NCBI GenBank assembly: GCA_033398695.1
Contig: CM065814.1
Span: forward strand, 101,000,501-101,064,500
Direction: 5' to 3'
DNA from: Orobanche coerulescens
Taxonomy: Eukaryota; Streptophyta; Magnoliopsida; Lamiales; Orobanchaceae
Length of the DNA: 64,000 nucleotides
Under the pieces are notes generated by a model. That model was given only the letters and a program-made list of their open reading frames with translations. It was not told where the DNA came from and did not search any database. The translations under genes and the position numbers were made by a program. Of the stretch, positions 55,701 through 64,000 are shown in pieces; the first letter of the stretch is position 1, and every line of letters starts with the position of its first letter.

Positions 55701-57281
55701 ATGACGTCTGCCACCACCTCGAAGAGAGCCACCATACGGTCTGCCGGACGCCTTATTCCGGTACAAACTGAGTCCCAACCTACGGCGGAGGGCAGCCGCG
55801 GCGACGCCAAACTCTCACTCCCGCCCCCGAGGGACGGCCCTAGCCTCTCACTCGATCAGTTCCAAACCACGTAACAAATCGAGGAGGCCATGGCCATCCT
55901 AAGGGAGCGACGGAGAGCATGCGATGCGCCCGCTATTACCCCCTCAGCCATCCACCGCGCGGGCAGTGAAAGCTCAAGGAGCTATATGTCGAGCCATCGT
56001 CAGAAAGCCCCAAATCGCGAGAAAATGCGCTCGCGAGGCGGGAGAGTTCCGTCTTTAGCCGCCTAGGAAGCGATCCTTCATGGCAACCTGGGCATTCTGG
56101 CCCCAGCCATGAGACGTCGGAGTCCGAATCCGTCACCAGGAGTTAGGCATACCCAACTCCCAACAAACAAGTCAGCCATCTGGCTCCCACTCGCCGAAGA
56201 ATCGGGCTCGGCGGCAGAGACCTCGTCGCTTACGACGAAGCCAGGAGATCAGTACATGATCGCCTCGGCTCCCGCTCCGAGAGCCAGTCCGCGAGCAGCC
56301 AGGCTATGGCGATGGCCGCGATGCAACGCTAACTCGACGATATGAATGCGCTCCTAGAAACTAGGGCAGGCGGCAAAAGAAAGATCGCCAGACCAAGTGA
56401 GCCGCTCGCGGTCCAGATCGAGCTTGCCCCCGTGCAACCAAAGATCGCTCCTCCCCAAGCACCTTTATATGAGGGGACATCGGACCCCGAGACTCATTTA
56501 AGCAAGTTCCGGATCTATTGTCCGGGTGCGGGGCATAAGACGCGACAAGATGCCGAATGTTCCCATTAACATTGGGCAATCTCGCCCATAGGTTGTACAT
56601 CTCATTGCCACCGCGCTCGATAAACTCCTTTGAAAAGTTGGCGAACGACTTCACAACATATTTTGCCGCCAAAGTCGCTCGGCCTGAAGGCCCCCACTGC
56701 ATGATGAAAATCAGGCAGGGGAAATCCGAGTCAGATGAAGATTACATCGACCGGATGGATGAAATAGTCCTCACCGGCGAGCCCATAAGCGACGAGCTCG
56801 CCCTCTACTCGGTCTTGGGGGGATTTGATGGTCTTTCGCCCATGTTCAGGCACCTCATGAAGGACATCCCCCGACCTACGCGATCTTCCGCTCCAAGGCC
56901 GCTGACTTTCTGTCCAGGCAGAGGTTGCTCACCCTTCGCCTAGGCGAGGGGGCATCCGAAGAGAGGAGGGCGCTATCACCCATCCCAAAGAAGGCGATCG
57001 CTAAGCCCAGAAAGGCGGTCGTAAAGCCACCCGGTGAGTTCAAAGCCTTCGAGGATGTGGAAGTCCATCTCCGCAACCTCAATCTATCTCCGGCCCATAT
57101 CTTCAACGCCATCAAGGGGCGCGAGTGGCTGAGCAAGCCAAAACCGATGAGGGACAACGGTCATCTGGACCACAATAAATTTTGTGCCTACCACAAAATC
57201 CCGGCCACAACACCAGCCAATGCTGCAACCTCCTCAGACAACTCTGGAGATTGTTTGAGGAAGGCAAGCTGGACAGCTTAG
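55701..57281 (+). pseudogene. Tat-like gag
   Basis: ATG at 55701 opens MTSATTSKRATIRS; the frame has a TAA near 55872 and another stop near 56064. The retrotransposon gag domain lies at about 56440-56870 (LYEGTSDPETHLSKFR; LPPRSINSFEKLANDFTTYF; DEDYIDRMDEIVL) with a shift near 56540. A zinc-knuckle-like region (KFCAYHK, about 57180) follows in another frame. Gag would form the particle. Too many breaks to function. Confidence 0.8.
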
Positions 57282-57439
57282 TAACCAAGCCGGAGCCCCG
57301 GGCCGAAAAGGCTGGGGGCCGCGACCGGTGACTTAATGACGACCGTTAACCTCCCAATCCGGTCGCCAGAATTGAACTAAACGAGTCAAAGGACTAAGAT
57401 GAGTCGATCCCTCCAATCAACCCCGGCGGCCGGGTCAAT

Positions 57440-57925
57440 ATGCTACAGTCAGGAGGTGGAAACCTCGGAGGTCTTTCCCTGGTTTCCACCATGTCAAATA
57501 AAGAGCGGAAGGCCGAGCTGAGGGCATTCACCGGAGTCCATGTCGTGGCGCCCCCGGAACCGACCATCTCCAAAGACGCGCTCATATCCTTCTCCAACAA
57601 GGACAGGGAGGGGGTGCAGTGCCCCAAGGGGGATGCCTTGGTGATCTCTGCATGTATCGTTGGGAAAACGGTCGACCGCGTGCTGGTTGACAACGGGAGC
57701 TTTTGCAACATCATATACAAATCTGCTCTGGACCAGCTCGGCAACCTGACCAAATTTATCAAGCCATTCGAAACCGTGCTTCAAGAGTTCGGCGACAACA
57801 CGGTCAAAGTCTACGGAAGGATCAAGCTCCCCGTCGAGCTAATCTGCTATTATGATCCTAAGGTTAAGATCACTAGGAACCTGGACTTTGTAATTATAGA
57901 CATGCCATCTATAATGGGTTCCTAG
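57440..57925 (+). pseudogene. Tat-like aspartic protease
   Basis: Retropepsin-like domain with VLVDNGSFCNIIYKSALDQL; the active D-S/T-G is DNG here. The frame is closed by a stop at 57923-57925. It is in the position between gag and RT. The changed catalytic triplet suggests it is inactive. Confidence 0.75.
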
Positions 57926-58032
57926 GTCGCCCCTTTTTTGAAACCTTTGAGGCGGTCGCCTCATCTTTCTTTTATTGTATCAAGTTCCCCACTACCGAAG
58001 GGATAGTCGGTACTGTAAAAGGAGACCAACTA
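57926..58032 (+). other. Protease-RT linker of Tat-like element
   Basis: Short interval in a shifted frame of the same polyprotein; no separate feature. Confidence 0.5.
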
Positions 58033-59174
58033 ATGGCAAAGAAGTGTTTGAATTACTCCTGTGTGGTAGCTTTTCCTTTAAACGTTTCTTGTCCTGTTTG
58101 TAACACTGGGACGATCGATAACCAACCTATGGAGATCGACGAGCCAAGCACCTCATACCAGCCTAACTCAGAAGACGGCATCTCACATCGATCGTCGGAT
58201 GACATCGAACCAAGGATCGGCTTTGAGCTAAGCATCGATGTTGATCCAAGGATCGAGTCCGGCGATCGATCCAAACGAGAAGCGACCGTCCCCACCGAAG
58301 AGTTGGAAGGTATAACAATCGATCCGGCTCGATCGGAGCGAGAAGTGCAGATCGGCTCGAGCGTCGACCCCGAGCTAAAAGACGATTTGATCAGTTTGCT
58401 ACGAAAGAACATCGGAATCTTTGCCTGGTCGCATCAAGATATGGTCAGCATTAATCCAGAACATGCTTGCCACTATCTGAAGATCGACCCGGCAAGGAAG
58501 CCTGTTCACCAAAAACGTAGGAAATTCGGTCCAGAAAAATATGCTGCACTAGATGCAGAAGTCAAAAAGCTACTAAACTGATCGGTGTAGCTACCGACGA
58601 GTCGCAGTGGGTGGCCAACGCGGTGCTCGTCAAGAAGGCGAACGACTCCTGGAGGCTATGCATCGATTTCACCGACATCAATGCGGCTTGTCCGAAAGAC
58701 ATTGTGGACGCCTTGGTCGATAGCACGGCAGGTTGTGAGATGTTGTCGTTTATGGACGCCTTCGCCGGATACCATCAGATCCCGATGGCGGAGAAAGACA
58801 TAAAACACACATCATTCCACACGAAAAAAGACGTGTTCTTTTGGGTCATAATGCCGTTCGGTCTGAAAAATTCGGGGGCGACCTACCAATGCCTAGTCAA
58901 CGGGATGTTCGCCGATCAAATCGGCAAAACCATGGAGGTTTACATTGACGACATTGTGGTCAAGAGCATCAAAAAGGAAAATCACCTCAAGGACCTCGCC
59001 GAGACGTTCGCCATCCTCAAGAGATTCAGCATGAAGTTGAACCGCAAGAAATGCAACTTCGGAGTAAGCTCCGGAAAATTCCTGGGGCACATCGTGAGCC
59101 AAAAGGGGATCAAAGCGAACCCCACAAAGATCAAGGCGATCCTTGACATGCAAGAACCACGGAACGTCAAATAA
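58033..59174 (+). pseudogene. Tat-like reverse transcriptase
   Basis: N-terminal linker 58033-58581 (LRKNIGIFAWSHQDM), ending in TGA after a shift. RT fingers and palm 58611-59174: LCIDFTDINAACPKD, then a small deletion before LVDSTAGCEML, VIMPFGLKNSGATYQ and the catalytic YIDD. TAA at 59172-59174. Copies element RNA into DNA in relatives; broken here. Confidence 0.85.
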
Positions 59175-60130
59175 GTGCAACGCCTCACGGGGTGTTTGGC
59201 CACCCTCAATCGTTTCATCTCGCGGCTCGGAGACAAGAGCAAACCTTTCTTCGCCAACATAAAGAATAAAAAATTCTCGTGGACGAAAGAAAGTCAAATG
59301 GCGTTCGCCAAAATCAAAGAGTATCTTTCCGACCCCCAAATTTTGGCAAAACCAATCCCCGGTGAGAAGTTGTTCCTTTACTTGGCAGTCTCGGAGGTCA
59401 CACTGAGCGCGGTAGTGCGAGCAGAGGGACAAACCCACCTGCCGATCTACTTCGTCAGTCAAGCACTACAAGACGCGGAGACACGCTACACGCCTCTGGA
59501 GAAGCTCGCCTACGCACTTGTCATGAGTGTTCGCAAGTTGAGAGCCTATTTCTTCGAACACCAAGTGGAGGTTCTGACGACTCTCCCTCTAAGACAAGTT
59601 CTGCATCGGCCAGACACCAACGGCCGACTCCTCAAGTGGTCGCTGGATATCGCCCAGTACGGTGTCACGTATGCACCTCGCACGACGATCAAGGGCCAAG
59701 CGCTGGCAGATTTTGTGGTGGAATTAACTTTCCCGCCTAACCCAACCCAAGTCGGCCGTCCCGCCTGGAAATTGTTCGTAGATGGCTCGTCGACCAGCTC
59801 CCGAGCAGGGCGGGGATTGTTCTCATCAGCCCCGACGACCAGAGTTTTACAAATGCTGTAAGTTTCGATTTCCGAGCGACCAACAATGAAGCCGAGTACG
59901 AAGCCTTAGTAGGCGGGCTCGATCTAGCGCTCGCCATAGGCGTTCATCGCCTCCACGTCTTCATGGACTCCCTCTTGGTCGTGAACCAAGTCAAGGGAGA
60001 ATATGATGCGCGCGGTGAACACATGATCAAATATCACGAGTTCGTCGCCGAAACATGCACAAATTTCGAAGAAGTGATGATCGAGCAAATCTCGAGAGAG
60101 CACAACTCCCAGGCCGATGCCCTTTCCAAA
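59175..60130 (+). pseudogene. Tat-like RNase H and second (archaeal-type) RNase H
   Basis: First RNase H about 59350-59600 (YFVSQALQDAETRYTPLEKL). The second starts at WKLFVDGSSTSSRAG (about 59765), has a frameshift near 59810, and continues with NNEAEYEALVGGLDLAL and FMDSLLVVNQV to HNSQADALSKLA (about 60130). A duplicated RNase H with the DGSS motif is diagnostic for the Tat/Ogre branch. Confidence 0.83.
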
Positions 60131-61460
60131 CTCGCATCTTCGGATAGGGCAGCGGACTTCTCTAACATCCAAATCACCAAATTGGCAAGATCGGCGATCG
60201 ACAAAAGCCTGGTCGCCACAGTTGCTGTCGCCGGAGAGAACTGGATGACTCCATTCATTGAATACTTGAAGGACGGAACGGTCCCCGCCGATCGAATCAA
60301 GGCTTGGCAGCTTCAGCTCTGGGCGACCAGATACACCCTCTTGGACGATCGGCTTTACAAACGAGCTTTCAGCCTCCCTCTCCTCAAGTGCATTACGCCG
60401 GAGGATGGCCAACTTGTTCTAGCCGAAATCCATGACGGGATCTACGGAAACCACGCGGGAGGAAGAGCCCTCATCCACAAAACGACCAGGCAAGGCTTTT
60501 TCTGGCCTACCCTGTGAAAGGACGCGATCGCCTACGCTCGATCTTGTCACCGGTGTCAGATAATGGGCCCAAACATCAAGCTCTCCCCCGAGCAGCTCAC
60601 CTTTATGTATAGTCCATGGCCGTTCGCCCAATGGGGCATCGACCTCATCGGTCCCTTGCCAACAGTGCCGGGGGGATGCAAATTCGCTATCGTCAGGGTC
60701 GATTACTTCACAAAATGGGCAGAGGCCGAACCACTCAACAAGATCGGCCAAGAGCAAGTGATCAAGTTCATTTGGAAAAACATCATCTGCCGATTCGGTC
60801 TACCTCAGGCTATCATCTCCGACAACGGAAAGCAGTTCGACGGTCTGAAAGTTATGCAGTTCTGCGAGAAATGGGGAATAAAAAAGTTGTTCTCAGCCCC
60901 TTACCACCCTCAAACAAACGGGCAGGTAGAGGCTGTAAACAAGACCCTCAAGCACACGATCAAAGCCAGACTCGAATCCAAGCAAGGGCGATAGGCGAGC
61001 GAGCTCCCGAATGTTTTGTGGTCCTACCGAACGACTACAAGAAATTCAACCGGCGAAACCCCGTTCGCCCTCGCTTTCAGAACAGAAGCAGTGATCCCGT
61101 CGGAGATCGCCGTCCTCAGCCACCGAACTGCACAGCAACGGACGGCGGACAACGATGTCGCTCGGCGAATGGACTTGGACATGCTCGAAGAACGGCAACT
61201 AACCTCGGAAATGAAGAACACGATCCACAAAAGGAAATCCGAAAAGTTCTTCAATTCGAAGGTCAAAGAGAGGCGATTCCAAGTGGGCGACCTAGTCCTC
61301 AAGAAGATCCAGACCCACGCGGGAGTGTTTGGTCCGAACTGGAAGGGTCCGTTTCGGATATCCAAGTGGCTAACCAAAGGGGCCTCCGAGCTCCAACACC
61401 CAGACGACACGCCGGACCAATATCCTTAGAACGCCGTTCATCTGAAGAAATACTACCAGT
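60131..61460 (+). pseudogene. Tat-like integrase
   Basis: Zinc-binding region 60430-60560 (HDGIYGNHAGGRAL; SCHRCQ) with a TGA at 60516-60518. Core 60620-60990: GIDLIGPLP, ISDNGKQFDG and HPQTNGQVEAVNKTL (D, D, E). TAG near 60993. C-terminal part to 61460 (VGDLVLKKIQTHAGVFGPNWKGPFRI). There is no chromodomain, as usual for this branch. Confidence 0.85.
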
Positions 61461-62534
61461 AGAAACACTGTATTCATTTACTTAAATGTACAAAGTGCTT
61501 AATGAGATTTTCCAATTCTCTCCAAGTGATTCGCCTCGGCAAAACAAACCAAAGGCTATTTCCTGAGCAACGCCTCCAAATAGAGGATGACTCGCATGCC
61601 CTCAAAAGGTCGTCATCTAACCTGATGGACCTAGGCAAGCGATCGCCTCCCCTAGCACAACGTATACCGTCGAGGATCGCCATATAACATGACGATCCGA
61701 GGTAGAAAAGTGCCGCCATGGTCGTGTAAATCGATGAAACCGCCCGCCCGCCCATGCAAGGTTCCTTCGGGCAGAGATCGCTCGCCCTTTCGTTTAAATA
61801 CGAGGCGGGCGTAGCCGAATGACCCTCCAAAACAGATATGTGGACACGCCCGCCCGCCCTCAAAGGTCCATCATCTAAAGTGGTGAACCCGGACAATGCT
61901 CCCCTCCCCTCCCCACGTCACAACGTATGCCCTCTAAGGTCCATCATCTAACATGTCGGTCCCAGGCAGAAAAGTGCTAACAAGCCACGGTCGCGAAGTC
62001 GATTAATCCGACGACGCCCCATGCAAGGACTCCTCCAGGCTGAGATCGTTCTCCCCATCGCTTCATTGTGAGGCAAAATGTAGCCTACGGAGGAAACAAT
62101 TAAGTGAGTCGCGAGACGTAGACCATCAGACGGAATGTCGCTCGCGCACAAGACATGGTCGCGAAGGTCGGTTCCATCGAACTCCACGACCGTGCACGGT
62201 TCCTCTAGGCCGAGATGGTCGGCCTTCCTCGAGGAATCTGCAAAATTGAAGATCTCAAGAACTAGTCCAAAGATCGCACGCTAAACGATTTATTTTCGTT
62301 CCCTCACTTTCACCAAGTAAACAAAAACAAGGGGATAGCGGAATATACATACGACGATCGACTTTGTTCTGAAAATTTCCAATATCGGAAAGACGAACAT
62401 ACAAACAAGAAATCAAATAAGGAAATACTCATTTCATTTCATTTGAAGAGATTTACAAGCACGGTCGCCTGAAGGCGAAATACAACGAAAGATGAAAAAT
62501 TACAAGTAAAAAGTAAAAGCAAAGAAGAGCTTAG
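61461..62534 (+). repeat. Tat-like 3' untranslated region with degenerate ~265-bp repeats
   Basis: GGTCSATCATCTAA-like blocks at about 61607, 61863 and 61936. AGAAAAGTGC recurs at 61706 and 61969, and CATGCAAGG recurs at about 61754 and 62020. No coding frame. Tandem repeats in this position are known for Tat/Retand elements. Confidence 0.65.
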
Positions 62535-62764
62535 TGTAATACCCGGTTGTAATTCAGTCATTATCATTCAGTAATATCATTCTGTAATTGTCACTCAGTA
62601 ATTTTCACTCATTAATGATCATTCATCATTCATTTTCGTTCATTGTTTCCACCGTTTGGATGTAATTGTATCATATATCAATCATCATTCATCATCAATC
62701 TAGTTGGAGAATTGTGTGGTGGTTATCATCGTTGCCATTTTCTTAGTGTGTTGTGTGTGAGGAG

Positions 62765-63331
62765 TAGCGCACGCTACGTACTCTCTTTAGCGTGCGCTAA
62801 TTGAGTAAGAGTAGCGCACGCTACCTCTCAACACTAGCGCACGCTAGTATGTTTCAAGCAGGCAGTCCAGAAGGCACTGGACTGCAATTGGGTTGTAAGT
62901 AGCACACGCTACGAATGGTAAGTAGCGCGCGCTAGTAGGCCGAAGTAGCGCACGCTATAGAGTCGGTGTAGCGCGCGCTAAGGACGAATCAGGCAGAGTC
63001 TAGTGGCTACTGGACTGCATTGGATAAATGCCTAACGTACGCTATGAGTGGTTTTTAGCGTACGCAAACGATGTAGTAGCGCACGCTAAATATTGTGTGT
63101 AGCGCGCGCTACCGAGATCAGATCAGAGAACAGGAGGTTTTGGACTCCAGTACTGGGCATCAAATAATTCGTTAGCGCACGCTAACCATGGATGTTAACG
63201 AACGCTAATGGCATGGTTGTAGCACACGCTACAAAAGGTACGTAGCGCACGCTACCGTGTTCGGACAGTGGGTACTGGACTACCCAAAACACCCGTTAGC
63301 GCACGCTAATAACTGGGGCTAGCGCGCGCTA
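62765..63331. repeat. Higher-order array of 18 TAGCGCACGCTA palindromes
   Basis: Starts: 62765, 62788, 62812, 62835; 62900, 62923, 62946, 62969; 63033, 63056, 63077, 63100; 63173, 63196, 63220, 63243; 63297, 63320. Within groups spacing is 21-24 bp, mostly 23. Groups repeat every 124-140 bp. Linkers contain ACTGGACTGC or a close variant (for example at about 62875 and 63009). Confidence 0.95.
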
Positions 63332-63343
63332 AACTGGGATTAC

Positions 63344-63351
63344 TATAAATA
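63344..63351 (+). promoter_or_regulatory. TATA box of the gypsy LTR
   Basis: TATAAATA in TTACTATAAATAGGACAG, 12 bp after the last palindrome. Confidence 0.8.
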
Positions 63352-64000
63352 GGACAGTTCAGCCCTTACTTCGTCATTTATCATTTCTCTTCGTTTCTTC
63401 GGCAGTTTCGGGCGATTCCGGGCGATTTGGAGAGTGTTCTTCGAGGTGTAATCATCAATCATCATCTTCAAACTTATCTTTTGGATCAATCATCATTTCA
63501 TCATCCTCATCACATCTAATCAAGGTAATAATCTTCTTGGATCTAGAATTTCGAATTTTGGGTTTTTCCTTCCGATTTCTTCGTGTAAGCTTGGATTGTT
63601 GATGGAATATGTTAGATATGGATTATCTACCTTGGTTAAATGTTTCCCTACGGATTATTCAGTGTATATTTCGGATTACATAAATTTTGAGGTTTGATTC
63701 AAGAACCCCTTGGGGTTGACTTTGATGTTTTTGGGGGTTTTCGATTAGATGTTGTCGTTAACTCGAATTGTGGATTCCTATGGGATTATTGATATCACTG
63801 AAGTGTTTTGATGGTCCGAAATACTCATTTTGGTGTTGGTTTCGATATATTCGGGATTGGATATTTTCGAAGTTGTGTGGTTTGTTACGTATTCGTTAGA
63901 ATGCCCCAATGAGTTTGATTATCGTTGTATCGACTTTTGGGTTAGTCGTGTTTCGTTGCTTGATACGTGTATTGAACGGTTGTTGGTAATTATTGTTATT

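Larger units (their letters stand above)
54575..62534 (+). mobile_element. Tat/Retand-like Ty3/gypsy element, 5' LTR to 3' UTR
   Basis: The 5' LTR starts TGTTGTGCGG inside chromovirus RT and ends GGTAACAACA at 55570. The order on the plus strand is gag, protease, RT, RNase H, second archaeal-type RNase H, integrase, and a long repeat-containing 3' region, which fits the Tat/Retand group. The 3' LTR is not reached: another LTR is inserted at 62535. Stops and frameshifts in every domain make it inactive. Confidence 0.88.
62535..64000 (+). mobile_element. Gypsy LTR (Tekay-like group), plus strand, runs off window
   Basis: Starts TGTAATACCCGGTTGTAATT, nearly the same 5' terminus as the LTRs ending at 8851 and 15855 (seen reversed), but most of the U3 is different. 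Contains a large palindrome array and a TATA box, then a leader resembling those of the other gypsy LTRs. Left flank CTTAG is the presumed target duplicate. The body is outside the window. Confidence 0.8.

Noticed and set aside
56876..57157. Minus-strand ORFs over the Tat-like gag and pol
   Set aside because: Antisense shadows of recognisable sense domains.
62765..63331. Regularly spaced short palindromes reminiscent of a CRISPR array
   Set aside because: Units are only 12 bp with about 11-bp gaps, gaps include repeated linkers, the context is a plant LTR, and no cas genes exist.

Overview
This is plant nuclear DNA, most likely from a eudicot with a repeat-rich genome. The evidence is intron-containing genes with GT/AG junctions, plant-type folate and mitochondrial-import genes, plant LTR-retrotransposon lineages with initiator-Met-type (or other plant tRNA) primer sites, and hAT-, Stowaway- and Helitron-like small elements. 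The species cannot be named from the window. I found no prokaryotic, organellar, tRNA or rRNA genes.

Layout. 1-3300: two related Ty3/gypsy LTRs facing each other, one on each strand. 3619-17550: a gag-only Ty1/copia element on the minus strand with a perfect 5-bp target duplication; its gag is split by a Tekay/Del-like gypsy element (6502-15855) that has its own perfect duplication. 17662-18550: a hAT-like element with an 8-bp duplication. 18603-23922: a small Reina-like chromovirus on the minus strand. 24744-32585: an apparently intact ten-exon gamma-glutamyl hydrolase gene, with a MITE 28 bp before its ATG, a 248-bp triplication and another hAT MITE in intron 1.

33178-45935 is a tandem segmental duplication. 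Each copy carries a MIA40-type gene and the 3' end of a chromovirus. Copy A has a 2.3-kb Helitron-like insertion and a frameshifted MIA40; copy B has an intact MIA40 (43574-44023). The chromovirus of copy B continues on the minus strand to 54574 and is broken by two nested insertions. The first (47072-53586) is a non-autonomous Athila-like element that carries an intronless LOG-family gene (cytokinin-activating phosphoribohydrolase family) and an unknown 181-codon ORF in place of gag-pol. The second (54575-62534) is a decayed Tat/Retand-like element with two RNase H domains. It is interrupted at 62535 by another gypsy LTR that runs off the window.

Two observations stand out. (1) The LOG gene lies inside a transposed LTR unit bounded by a perfect CGTAT duplication. 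(2) Four unrelated or divergent LTR families carry arrays of short CG-rich palindromes set about two helical turns apart (21-24 bp), in most cases just upstream of a TATA box. One palindrome and its linker are shared between a copia and a gypsy LTR. All coordinates and repeat spacings were read by eye; identity estimates are approximate.
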